DNA of 47,046 nucleotides. Source: CAYWNA01 sp964459305 (GTDB lineage: Bacteria; Planctomycetota; Planctomycetia; Pirellulales; Pirellulaceae). Location: positions 1 through 47,046 of the forward strand of contig CAYWNA010000089.1 in assembly GCA_964459305.1 (NCBI GenBank), written 5' to 3'. The translations under genes were made by a program, and so were the position numbers. The number at the start of each line of letters is the position of its first letter. Position 1 is the first letter of the stretch. The notes under the pieces are model-generated. The model saw only the letters and a list, made by a program, of their open reading frames with translations. It had not been told where the DNA came from and ran no database searches. Below are positions 25,186 through 33,638 of the stretch, in pieces.

Positions 25186-26511
25186 TCAAGCGAGCTTATC
25201 GCGATTTTCGTAGATTTTCTGGACGGCGTTCGCGATGTCGTCCATGTCCTTGCGCGAGCCGAGCAGTAGGCTTTGGAAAAACCACACGGCCTCGGAGCAG
25301 AGACGGTCGTTCTCGGGGCACTCGCTCATCTCTCGCGCCCTCTCGATTTGCTTCGGCGAGTACATCTTCTTGTAGTTCTTCGACTGGAATGTGTTGTCCA
25401 AGAATGCCTGTTTATTCAGCGGACCGTAACCGCCGCTACATGGCACGCCCTCTTTGGACAGGGCTTGGAGGAATTTCCCCCGGGGCACGCCGCCGAACTG
25501 CTCCTGCAGATACCGGAAGGAGTACATATGGTATGCGGCTTGCGTGACGCCATCGTTCAGTTTGTGTGGAACGATCCCCGGTATCGGTTTGAGCTTCGAG
25601 GAAAGGTAGGTCGCGTTCTCCACTCGGCGGGCGGTCTGCTCTTCGAGACGTTCCATCTGTGCCAGCAGAATGGCCGCCTGGTACTCGGCCATGCGGGCCT
25701 TGGTTCCAAGCCGCCCGCCCGACACCGTCCCGTGCGGCCTGCCGAAGTTGTGGAACGAGTGGCACATGTCCATCAGCCGTTCGTCATTGCCGATAACGGC
25801 GCCCCCTTCCCCGCAGGTGAAATTCTTCGAATTCTGGAAGCTGAAGCAGCCTAGGTCCCCGATCGACCCGACTTTCCTCCCACGATGCTCCGCCATCCAC
25901 GCTTGGCAGGCGTCTTCGACGATTTTCAGGTCGTGCTTCTTCGCCACTGCGGTGATCTTATCCATGTCTGCGGGCAGACCGAGGATATGAATGGGCAGGA
26001 TCGCGCGCGTGTTCTCCGTGATCCGATCCTCCATCGCGTCCGGGTCGACCGTGAATGTCTCCCGGTCCGTATCCACAAACACGGGAAGCGCGCCGACCAG
26101 CAGGATCGCGTCCACCGTCGCAACAAACGTGTACGGGCCGACAAGCACCTCGTCGCCGGCCCCGAGCCCAAGGGCGCTGAGCGCGGTGAACAGCGCGTTC
26201 GTGCCGTTTGTCGTCGCCAGGCAGCGCTTCGTGCCCATAAGCTCGGCATACTTCTTTTCGAACTCCGCGACGACTCCACGCCGGGACCAAACGCCGCTCC
26301 GGAGCACCTTTACCACGCTCTCCTCGTCCTGGGCCTTGTCCCAGATCGGCCAGCCGGGCCACCCGCCCCGGTGCGCCGGCTCGCCCCCGTGAATCGCGAG
26401 CTTCTTCGTGGCCTGGGACGACGCTACAAGCGGGCCGGCGGCCGTCGCGACAACGGTGCCGGCCGAGGTGGCTTTGAGGAAACTGCGCCGTGTGAATCCG
26501 CGTCGAGTCAT
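25186..26511 (-). CDS. Tat-exported DegT/DnrJ/EryC1-family PLP aminotransferase
   Basis: 441 residues with an N-terminal twin-arginine signal (TRRSFLKATSAGTVVATAAG, about 7-26), then a complete DegT/StrS fold. The PLP lysine lies in FSFQNSKNFTCGEGG (about 226-240), with the phosphate- and ring-binding stretches TTNGTNALFTAL and VEDACQAW also present. Relatives are cytoplasmic sugar aminotransferases for nucleotide-sugar synthesis; an exported form would have to act on a periplasmic substrate or have another role. Tat export of a folded, cofactor-loaded enzyme is consistent. The start at 26511 is supported by AAGGAGG at eight bases; the few codons upstream are not needed. Confidence 0.9.
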   Translation of the reverse strand: MTRRGFTRRSFLKATSAGTVVATAAGPLVASSQATKKLAIHGGEPAHRGGWPGWPIWDKAQDEESVVKVLRSGVWSRRGVVAEFEKKYAELMGTKRCLATTNGTNALFTALSALGLGAGDEVLVGPYTFVATVDAILLVGALPVFVDTDRETFTVDPDAMEDRITENTRAILPIHILGLPADMDKITAVAKKHDLKIVEDACQAWMAEHRGRKVGSIGDLGCFSFQNSKNFTCGEGGAVIGNDERLMDMCHSFHNFGRPHGTVSGGRLGTKARMAEYQAAILLAQMERLEEQTARRVENATYLSSKLKPIPGIVPHKLNDGVTQAAYHMYSFRYLQEQFGGVPRGKFLQALSKEGVPCSGGYGPLNKQAFLDNTFQSKNYKKMYSPKQIERAREMSECPENDRLCSEAVWFFQSLLLGSRKDMDDIANAVQKIYENRDKLA

Positions 26512-26805
26512 GAGTGGGTCCTCCTTCAAACACGGATCGCGAGGGAGTGCATGGTGGCAAAGCGGGGGCGATCGGGCAGGCCTTTTTTGGAACGATCCGG
26601 GCTGTGACTTCCCCCTCGAACCGCACCCAACCGCTTACCTGCTAGGAATCTTAATCCGCCGGCGCCCCTGATTGCAACCATCAGGCGCCCATTACTGCGA
26701 TTCAGACGTAAGCGGCCCCGCGATGCCGGCCAGGGCCGCACTGGCGGCGCGGCACGGATTCCGGGGCGACATCCGCGCATCAGCACGGCAGATGTGCCGC
26801 GCCTA

Positions 26806-26907
26806 TTAAGGAGTGAATACTCTCCACACGGACCCGAACCCCGTCACCCACAATATGACGGCCAGAATGAATACGAAGGCGATCCGCGAAGCAGTCGAAT
26901 TGCTCAT
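26806..26907 (-). CDS. Candidate 33-residue single-span membrane miniprotein
   Basis: A short frame starting MSNSTASRIAFVFILAVILW and ending after VFTP. Residues 9-27 form one hydrophobic segment, flanked by polar residues and one Arg on each side. AAGGA lies seven bases before the ATG. It stands alone in a 641-base region between the aminotransferase gene and a P1 repeat. No family is recognised; small membrane subunits and regulators look like this, but chance cannot be excluded. Confidence 0.45.
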   Translation of the reverse strand: MSNSTASRIAFVFILAVILWVTGFGSVWRVFTP

Positions 26908-27002
26908 GAAGCGTTCCTTGTCACCGCGCATAGGTAAATTGATACACCATCAAAACCTACTTCACTCGCTCCGCGAGTCAAATCATGGATACAGCTCTTT
27001 TC

Positions 27003-27131
27003 TATACCATCCGCGGGCAAGTGTGACCCGTAGCCAAACTCGCCAGAGTTTGGTTTTCCCCTACGTGGCCCAAAGTCTGGCGACTTCGGCTACATCCGGA
27101 AAAGTGTCAATCCTGGCCGCAGCCGGCATAG
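27003..27131 (-). repeat. Palindromic repeat P1, copy 3 (reverse orientation)
   Basis: Full-length copy in the opposite direction to copies 1, 2 and 4: starts TATACCATCCGCGG, core at 27030-27093, followed by GAAAAGTGTCAATCCTGG (complement of the left flank of the other copies) and ending near GGCATAG. It sits 21 bases after the end of the small secreted-protein gene. The remainder of 26512-27152 has no gene apart from the candidate miniprotein. Confidence 0.88.
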
Positions 27132-27152
27132 CTCCCGCTCGGCTCGCAGGGC

Positions 27153-27659
27153 TTACCGATCCGGCGTCCCATCTTCGGATTCGGCTGGTTCATAGACTGG
27201 TGTGCCGTATGGTTTGTACGGCTGGAAGGCGGTCGCGGTCTGTACGGAGTTAATGCGCCATGCGTCAGACTCGGGGACGAGGTGATATGTCTGACGTTCC
27301 GTGCGGGTGGCGTAGACGCGGTCGACCGTGAGTAGCGTCCGGGTGTCGCCGCTTTCGCTGGTGTCCGTTTCGAAAACGGCGCGTCCTTTGAGTGTCGTGA
27401 CTGCTTCCACAAGCGAACGGGCAAAAGCCTTCTTGGGCTGACCGGCCAACTCTCGTTCAAGGCGTTCCCTTTCCGGACCGGTGAAGCAGTCCAGATAGGC
27501 GGTCACATCGCCGCGTTTCGCTGCGTCGAACATCTGTTCGATACATTCATCAGGCGATGAAGCGGTCGAATCCGATTGTGGCGTTGGGGCGCGGCGGCCC
27601 AATGTCAGCGCGGCGCCGAGAAGAACGAGCGTAGCTACTGCCGCAATCCAACGTTTCAC
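27153..27659 (-). CDS. Small exported NTF2-like protein, last gene of the ATPase-SPFH operon
   Basis: 168 residues with an N-terminal signal or anchor (about 4-22, IAAVATLVLLGAALTLG), then SSPDECIEQMFDAAKRGD and AYLDCFTGPERERL, a layout resembling NTF2-like/DUF4878 lipoprotein domains, although no lipobox Cys is present. The ATG overlaps the TGA of the preceding SPFH gene by four bases, so it is translationally coupled and part of the same operon. It may be a periplasmic accessory subunit of the SPFH complex; this is inference from position only. Confidence 0.72.
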   Translation of the reverse strand: MKRWIAAVATLVLLGAALTLGRRAPTPQSDSTASSPDECIEQMFDAAKRGDVTAYLDCFTGPERERLERELAGQPKKAFARSLVEAVTTLKGRAVFETDTSESGDTRTLLTVDRVYATRTERQTYHLVPESDAWRINSVQTATAFQPYKPYGTPVYEPAESEDGTPDR

Positions 27660-28555
27660 CGGTTCTCTCCGCGGATGATACTCAAGTCGATTTCGCTCGC
27701 CGAGTCGATGATCAACTTCGATCGGAACCTTGGCAGCGTCTGGGCCATCGTCTCCAAGTAAAGACGGCGGGCAGTCAGATCCGGCGACTGCACGTACTCG
27801 TCCAGCAGTTTACCGAAGCGGTGACTCTCGCCCTCCGCTTCGCGGATGCGGCGTTCACGATTCCCTCGTGCTTCATCGCTGATTCGCTGTGCGTCTGATT
27901 GCGCCTTGGCCAGCGTCCGGTTGGCGTAGCTTTCTGCCTCGTTGATCTGCTGTTCTCGCCGGCGCAGTGCGCTGATCACGTTGTCGAACGCCTCGGCGAC
28001 CTCAGCGGGCGGTTCCGCGCCACCGACGTCCACCGAACGAATCGTCACGCCCAAGTCGTAACGGTCTGCCAAGTGCTGCAGTCGCTGGCGGACCAGGATG
28101 CCCAATTCCTGCTTCCCCAACGTGAGTGCTTGGTCGACGGGCTGCCCGGCCAGCACGCCACTCATCGCGGCCTCGCCGGCGCCGGCCATCAGCGAGTCCA
28201 CATTGGTCGTATTGAACAGGTATTTGCCTAGCGGTCCAGCGATTGTGTAATGAATCGTGGCGCGTACGTTGATCAGGTTCCGATCGCCGGTCAGAAATTG
28301 TGACGCGCTGGTTCCGACCGCTTCGCCACCGAGATTCAACGGACCGATCGTCACGAGTTTCACTTCGCGCGACTTCACCCGGTCGATGCGGTCCAGGCCC
28401 CATGGTAGGCCAAAATGCGGACCAGGCTCGCGCGGCCCCGGCAGCATCCGCCCAAAACGGCGTACCACAACCTGCTCGTCGGGCTGCACAAAGTACAGCC
28501 CTGTGCCCAGGTACGCCAAGAGGCCGACAACGATCAGGGCGACGACTCGCTTCAC
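27656..28555 (-). CDS. SPFH/Band-7 protein (HflC/HflK-like), third SPFH protein of the operon
   Basis: 299 residues: a membrane anchor (about 4-23), an SPFH domain (about 25-210, starting YFVQPDEQVVVRRFGRML) and a helical C-terminus (NEAESYANRTLAKAQSDA, coiled coil). Length and layout match HflC/HflK, which form a cage around the FtsH protease or organise membrane microdomains. No ftsH gene is nearby. It overlaps both neighbours by four bases. Confidence 0.88.
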   Translation of the reverse strand: MKRVVALIVVGLLAYLGTGLYFVQPDEQVVVRRFGRMLPGPREPGPHFGLPWGLDRIDRVKSREVKLVTIGPLNLGGEAVGTSASQFLTGDRNLINVRATIHYTIAGPLGKYLFNTTNVDSLMAGAGEAAMSGVLAGQPVDQALTLGKQELGILVRQRLQHLADRYDLGVTIRSVDVGGAEPPAEVAEAFDNVISALRRREQQINEAESYANRTLAKAQSDAQRISDEARGNRERRIREAEGESHRFGKLLDEYVQSPDLTARRLYLETMAQTLPRFRSKLIIDSASEIDLSIIRGENR

Positions 28556-29712
28556 GGTTCACTCCCCTCGCCGGCAACATGAAAGACGGGCGTTTCGGCC
28601 GACGGCTGTATGTTCTTGGCCGCTGGCGACGACGGAGCCGGCTTCGGGCGTTCGCTGCTGGGGAGTTTCAGCGGCTGCCCATTCAGATCCGGCAGACCTT
28701 CGGTCAACAGCTTCAACAACGGGCTATCGGCCGAAAGCACCACGGTGGTCTGATCGTCCAGGATGGTGCGATACGTTTCCAGCGTTTTCAACAGTTCATA
28801 GAATTCCGGATTCTTGCCGTGGGCCGCGTTGAAGATTTCGATCGCTTTCGCTTCGCCATCACCGCGAATGGTTGTGGCGTCGCGACGCGCTTGGGCCAAC
28901 AGTTGGTCGCGTTGCAGATTGGCCAAACTCTCGGTTTTCGCCTTTTGGCTGGCTCCTTCCGCCCGATACTGCACAGCCACGCGTTCGCGCTCACTGCGGA
29001 TTTCGGCGTAAACGGCCGGTTTGACGGCCTCGGGGTAATTGAACCGCTTCAGGCGGACGTCAACGACCTCGATACCAAACTCCTCGGCTGCGGTCTTGCG
29101 AATCGATTCTGTCACACCCGTGGCCAGGGCGTCGAGCTGCAACTGCGCGGCGTCGAGTGACACGAGTTGCTGGAGCCGGGTGCGTCCGATTTCAGCGGCA
29201 ATGGCGGCTTGAATTCGCTCCTCCAGCCGGCTTTCCGCCGTCGCGGTCGTGCCGATGGATTGCAGAAACCGGTGCACATATTGCTCGATTCCGTTACGAA
29301 CGTCGGTCTCGCTGGGTTCCGATCCGAGCGACGCGGCGGAACACTGAAGTTGCCCGACCACGAACTCTCGTCCGGGAATTCGCCAACACACGTACCACTG
29401 AAAATTCAGGTTTTCCTTGTCTTCGGTCAGCATCTCGCGGGCCGGGGGCTCGTACATCTGCAAGCGACGATCGAACCGCCGCAGACTCTGGTAGGGCCAC
29501 TTCACACCGAGTCCTGCCTCCGTGTACAGGCGGATGGGCTCGCCGAATTGCGTGACGTAAACGTATTGGGTCTCGTCCACGAAGAACACCGTTCGCGCAA
29601 CGATGAGCACGCCGAGCGCGACAAGCAGCAGAACACACAATCCCCGCCCAAACCTGGCTGGGGCATGGTGTTCATGTCGTCCGGTGTGCTCCGAGTGCAA
29701 CTGCATGTGCAT
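28552..29712 (-). CDS. SPFH/Band-7 protein with His-rich N-terminus
   Basis: 386 residues. The first 18 residues (MHMQLHSEHTGRHEHHAP) contain six His, followed by a membrane segment (about 24-44), an SPFH domain (about 46-260, starting FFVDETQYVYVTQFGEPIR, as in HflC), a coiled-coil region and a Pro/Ser-rich tail. The His cluster lies on the side of the anchor that is cytoplasmic in HflK/HflC-type proteins and could bind Zn, Cu, Ni or Co. The start at 29712 has GGAGG nine bases upstream and is separated from the ATPase-SPFH stop by one base; a second in-frame ATG is at 29706. Confidence 0.88.
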   Translation of the reverse strand: MHMQLHSEHTGRHEHHAPARFGRGLCVLLLVALGVLIVARTVFFVDETQYVYVTQFGEPIRLYTEAGLGVKWPYQSLRRFDRRLQMYEPPAREMLTEDKENLNFQWYVCWRIPGREFVVGQLQCSAASLGSEPSETDVRNGIEQYVHRFLQSIGTTATAESRLEERIQAAIAAEIGRTRLQQLVSLDAAQLQLDALATGVTESIRKTAAEEFGIEVVDVRLKRFNYPEAVKPAVYAEIRSERERVAVQYRAEGASQKAKTESLANLQRDQLLAQARRDATTIRGDGEAKAIEIFNAAHGKNPEFYELLKTLETYRTILDDQTTVVLSADSPLLKLLTEGLPDLNGQPLKLPSSERPKPAPSSPAAKNIQPSAETPVFHVAGEGSEP

Positions 29713-29713
29713 G

Positions 29714-32700
29714 TCAATCTTCCTCCGGCGAATTCGGTTCAAGCAGCGGCATCAATTCCGAGGCTTGCGCATCGGGCAAGCCGAGCAGTAGATGCCGTCT
29801 GCCACCGGTTCGCGCGTCCAGGATCAGCTTTCTCTTTCCAGGCATGGCTTCCGCGAGCGTTTCCAGAAACATCCGCCACTCGGTCAGCCGAGGCGCCGCG
29901 GAATGGGCGTTCTCGACCAACACGAAGCTCTCGGCATCGCCCGAGGCCGCTGCCTGTTGTTCATCCGCAAAAGCATGAGCGGCGTTGATTTCCGCGGCAG
30001 CTTCACCGGCAAGCCGTGTCCGCAATTCGCTCCAGAGTTCGTCGTTCAGTTCGGAACCGGCTTCGGCTTCGGACAGTTCCCGCCACGCTGCCTCACCTGC
30101 GGCCTGGATGAGCTTATCGCGGTAGTACGCCTGCGCTTCGTTCTTCATTCTTTCCTTTTCCTTGAACGCGCTGGATACGTCGCGAAACGCTCTCACTACC
30201 GCCAACGGCGGATGAATCTCCTGCAAACAAACGCCGTCGGGCAGCAACTTGATCCCAAGTCCCAGTGAACTGACTCGTCGATCAAGACGCCCGCGAATCT
30301 GCCGCTCCAGTTCGCTACGGCCGCTGGTCAGGATCTCGGCAAGCTGGTCGCCATCCGCGGCATCCGTCAAAAGCGGCCGCGACGCGATTACTTCCCGTGT
30401 CGTGCTCTCGGCCAATGTCTTCAGCACACGATCCGTATCGCGCACGCCAAAGCAGTAGGCCCGAAGATCCGAAATGCGATATTGAATCGTCGCCCCCAAC
30501 TCGACCAGGCTTTGATCGCCGCTAAGCATCAACGCCTCGTTTTCCTCTCGCTCCATCGCGCCGCCCTGGTGCGGTGTGTTCCATTCAATGGGAGTCAATT
30601 CCTGGGACTGGCCGTCCGTGACGCGACGCAGGCCGATTTCCACCGTGCGCACCCGCGCGGGCTTCTCGCGGATAACCGTATCCCAAGGTGGTGGCAGTCG
30701 CAAATGCGCACCGGGATCCAAGACGGAGTGAAGACGTCCAAATCGCTTAAGAACGGCCACCTCGTCCGTTTCGACGAAAACAACGACCTGCGTCAGATAA
30801 CTGGCCAAGAGCAGCAACAAGGCCATTCGCAGCAACCGAGTCCGTGCACGCCACATCCAGACGGCCACGTCACAGATGGGGTGGAGTGGTTTGAGCACGT
30901 GACTGATGACTCGGCCGACAGCGGATTCCACGCGGCCCAAAAGTCGCTGATGCCAACGTTCGAACCACAGCAAACGCATGGCGTTCAGTAGCACCAGGAC
31001 CGCCCCGATTTGATGAGCCACCGCGGCAGCCACTGGCGAACGCCTCATCCACGCATCCGACCACGTTGGCATGATCCAACCCGTCAGCACGATACCGGCA
31101 AAGTTGAACAGGAAGCCGAAAAGAATGATATTCTGCCGGATGATCCGAACCGTCTCGCGCGACAGTCTCACCAGACCGGGAAGCGGCGAGAGCGGGTCGC
31201 CCATCAAGATCAAGTCGCCGGCCTCGGCGGCAATATCGCTGCCCACGCCGCCCAGGGCCAACCCCACGTCCGAAATGGCCAGCGCCGGCGCATCATTCAC
31301 ACCGTCACCTACCATCGCCACTCGAACGGGCAACGCTGGTCTCGTGGCATGCCCGTGCGAAGCGGCATGCGTCGCACTCGATCCGGTCGTTTCCGTGTCG
31401 CACCATTCGGCCAGCCAACTCGCCTTTTCATCAGGTCGCAACTCCGCCTCGAACCGGTCGACTCCGACGGCCTCGGCGACGCCAGCAGCTGCGGCACGCC
31501 GGTCGCCGGTCAACAACGCGATATCTTCGATGCCCAGTTGCCGAAGTTGGGCGATCACCTCGGCGGCTTCCGGCCGCACCGTATCGCGCACGCCGATCGC
31601 GCCGACGATCTGCTGGTTCACGCAGACCAGAAGCGGCGTCTGCGCCGATGACTCCAAGCGTTCGATCACTCCGTCTACCGCCGCAGAAACGGACACGCCG
31701 CGTTCGACCATCAGCCGCCGATTCCCGACAACGACCGTCCTTTCGGCCTGGCCCGATTCGACCGCCGCCGCGTCCGCCAGAGTTGCAGCGACTCCAGCGC
31801 CCGGCAAGGCCTGGAAATCCGCAACGCGACTCAGTGGCATATTCCGCTCGGTTGCCGCCCGGACAATTACCTGGGCAATCAGATGCTCGCTGGATTGCTC
31901 CGCCTCCGCGGCCCAACGGAGCACTTGATCGGGATCGTGATCTCCCACCGGAACGCATTCGCCCAACTGGAGCTTGCCTTCTGTCAACGTCCCGGTCTTG
32001 TCGAAGGCGAATCGCGTGACGGTAGCCAAACGCTCAATCGCGGCGCCGCCGGTTGTCAATACGCCGCGCCGCGCCAACCAAGCCAGGGCTGCCATCATGG
32101 CGGCGGGAGTGGCCAGAATCAGCGAACACGGACAAGCGACCACAAGCACGGCCAACGTCGGCATCCAGACAAGCTGGCCGGAGCCACGAGCAGCCAATTG
32201 CTGCAGCGACGAGAAGTTGGCGTAGACAAACGTGACCGCTGCCAGAGTCAACACGAAGGGCAGAAAGTACCGCGCCAACTGATCCGCAACGCGTTCGACG
32301 CGAGCCTTGTTCTCTCGTGCCTTTGCCACTAGCCGGATTACTTGTCCCAGGGTCGTGTCGTCGCCAACTTTGTCTGCCCGGATTTCCAGTGCCCCAAATT
32401 GGTTCATCGTGCCGGCGAAGACGGAATCACCTTCGCCTTTGTCAACCGGCAGGCTCTCGCCGGTAAGCGTACTCTGATCGACCGACGAGCGACCCGACAA
32501 GACCGCGCCGTCAACAGGAACACGTTCGCCCGGTCGGATGACCACCGTGTCGCCGACGCCTACTTCGTCGATGGAGACTTCTGCCGTTTCACCGTCGCGG
32601 CGCACGCGCACGCTGCGCGGGCGGAGTTCGAGTATCCTGCGAAGCTCACGATGAGTCCGCGAGAAAGTAATCGCCTCCAGCGATTCTCCGATCATTGCGA

Positions 32701-33019
32701 TCAGCACGACCTCGGCGGCCACCCAGTACTCGCCCAGCAGCAACGCTGCGACCATGGCAATTGCCAAGGCCAAATCGGCGCCGATATCACGGTCCATTAG
32801 TGCCACGAGTGCGCCGTAGACGATCCTGGCACCGCCCAAAACCGCGGCGATCAGCGACAAATTGATGCCGAAGGGATTGCGCAAGCTCTCGTAGCCAAGC
32901 CACCAGAATAGTACGTCGGAGGCGACCAGCAGGGCAACGCACACAGTCAATGCGTACAGCGAACGGAATGAAGGCAGCGCAAAGGCTTTCTCCAAATCGT
33001 TTGTGTTCTGCGTTCGCAT
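29714..33019 (-). CDS. P1B-type metal ATPase fused to an HflK-like SPFH domain
   Basis: 1101 residues in one frame. Residues 1-700 form a P1B-type heavy-metal ATPase: membrane segments near 20-40, 50-70, 82-110, 252-275 and 285-312, actuator motif TGES (186-189), CPC metal-binding motif in VVACPCSLILATP (296-298), phosphorylation site DKTGTLTEG (Asp340) and GDGVNDAP (571-578). It has no N-terminal HMA domain. The P1B HP motif reads SEHLIA instead of SEHPLA, and the last membrane segment has HQIGAVLVLLNAMRLL. From about residue 725 a further anchor (MALLLLLASYLTQVVVFVE) leads into an SPFH domain (about 750-1000) like HflK. No ribosome-binding site or start context is seen at the joint, so this is a true fusion. 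A loop near 550-558 reads THAASHGHA. It is the first gene of a four-gene operon. Confidence 0.93.
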   Translation of the reverse strand: MRTQNTNDLEKAFALPSFRSLYALTVCVALLVASDVLFWWLGYESLRNPFGINLSLIAAVLGGARIVYGALVALMDRDIGADLALAIAMVAALLLGEYWVAAEVVLIAMIGESLEAITFSRTHRELRRILELRPRSVRVRRDGETAEVSIDEVGVGDTVVIRPGERVPVDGAVLSGRSSVDQSTLTGESLPVDKGEGDSVFAGTMNQFGALEIRADKVGDDTTLGQVIRLVAKARENKARVERVADQLARYFLPFVLTLAAVTFVYANFSSLQQLAARGSGQLVWMPTLAVLVVACPCSLILATPAAMMAALAWLARRGVLTTGGAAIERLATVTRFAFDKTGTLTEGKLQLGECVPVGDHDPDQVLRWAAEAEQSSEHLIAQVIVRAATERNMPLSRVADFQALPGAGVAATLADAAAVESGQAERTVVVGNRRLMVERGVSVSAAVDGVIERLESSAQTPLLVCVNQQIVGAIGVRDTVRPEAAEVIAQLRQLGIEDIALLTGDRRAAAAGVAEAVGVDRFEAELRPDEKASWLAEWCDTETTGSSATHAASHGHATRPALPVRVAMVGDGVNDAPALAISDVGLALGGVGSDIAAEAGDLILMGDPLSPLPGLVRLSRETVRIIRQNIILFGFLFNFAGIVLTGWIMPTWSDAWMRRSPVAAAVAHQIGAVLVLLNAMRLLWFERWHQRLLGRVESAVGRVISHVLKPLHPICDVAVWMWRARTRLLRMALLLLLASYLTQVVVFVETDEVAVLKRFGRLHSVLDPGAHLRLPPPWDTVIREKPARVRTVEIGLRRVTDGQSQELTPIEWNTPHQGGAMEREENEALMLSGDQSLVELGATIQYRISDLRAYCFGVRDTDRVLKTLAESTTREVIASRPLLTDAADGDQLAEILTSGRSELERQIRGRLDRRVSSLGLGIKLLPDGVCLQEIHPPLAVVRAFRDVSSAFKEKERMKNEAQAYYRDKLIQAAGEAAWRELSEAEAGSELNDELWSELRTRLAGEAAAEINAAHAFADEQQAAASGDAESFVLVENAHSAAPRLTEWRMFLETLAEAMPGKRKLILDARTGGRRHLLLGLPDAQASELMPLLEPNSPEED

Positions 33020-33246
33020 GACATCACCCGGCTGGGACGGACCGCAGGTCAACTCTCGTATGGCAGGCTATTACCCGCTGTTGATCCGTGAGTCTCGCCG
33101 TGCGGGTTCGGCGTGTTTTGACGCGCCCTACCTGCTCGCTGCTCTCTTGGCGTGAAACAAAGACCAGAGGTTCCAGGCTAAAACGCCGCTGATGCAATGT
33201 CAAGAAGCAGCGAATTTGAGTGTCGAGGCACGTCTTCTGACGCGTA

Positions 33247-33268
33247 GCTGAATTTGCGGGAATTCAGC
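33247..33268. repeat. Short palindrome in the ATPase upstream region
   Basis: GCTGAATT and AATTCAGC around a 6-base spacer, a perfect 8-bp hairpin in the divergent region upstream of the ATPase-SPFH operon. It may be an operator or a small dispersed repeat; only one copy is seen here. Confidence 0.5.
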
Positions 33269-33399
33269 GATGTCACGGCCGGTTTGCGTCGTGCCGCCCA
33301 GGGCCGAAAATGAGTGAATGTGCGCATCCTCACCAGTACCATCATGACAGCCCTTTGGACGCTAGCATGCCACCAATCGAGTTATGGCACGTTTATGAG

Positions 33400-33527
33400 T
33401 ATACCGCCTGCCGCCAGGATTGACACTTTTCTGCACGTAGCCGAAGTCGCCAGACTTTGGACAGCGCAGGGAAAACCAAACTCTGGCGAGTTCGGCTACG
33501 GGGCAGACTTGGCCGCGGGTCGTATAG
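33400..33527 (+). repeat. Palindromic repeat P1, copy 4
   Basis: Full-length copy, close to copy 1: TATACCGCCTGCCGCCAGGA at the left, core 33437-33499, and GGCCGCGGGTCGTATAG at the right. It lies between the divergent ATPase operon and the GATase-like gene. The remainder of 33020-33638 contains one short palindrome and no gene. Confidence 0.88.
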
Positions 33528-33638
33528 CTTGACGGATTCCGCCACACCCGTACTATTAGTTCATGGCACTCAGACCTGATGGTTGGAAGGGTGTTGATCG
33601 GTCCAGGTATTCCCCTTGTCAGGAGGACGCGCGCCGTC

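Noticed and set aside
25062..25547. Forward 161-codon frame over the aminotransferase 3' end
   Set aside because: Antisense to a well-supported gene; Arg/Ser-rich with no domain.
26813..27253. 146-codon forward frame containing SLATSATSG
   Set aside because: It reads through P1 copy 3 and the antisense of the secreted protein gene at 27153.
29714..31000. Separate hflK gene instead of a fusion
   Set aside because: No stop, start codon with ribosome-binding site or frame change is seen between the ATPase and SPFH parts.
33314..33532. Small protein ending in KPNSGEFGYG
   Set aside because: It is the translation of palindromic repeat P1; the same false peptides arise at the other P1 copies.
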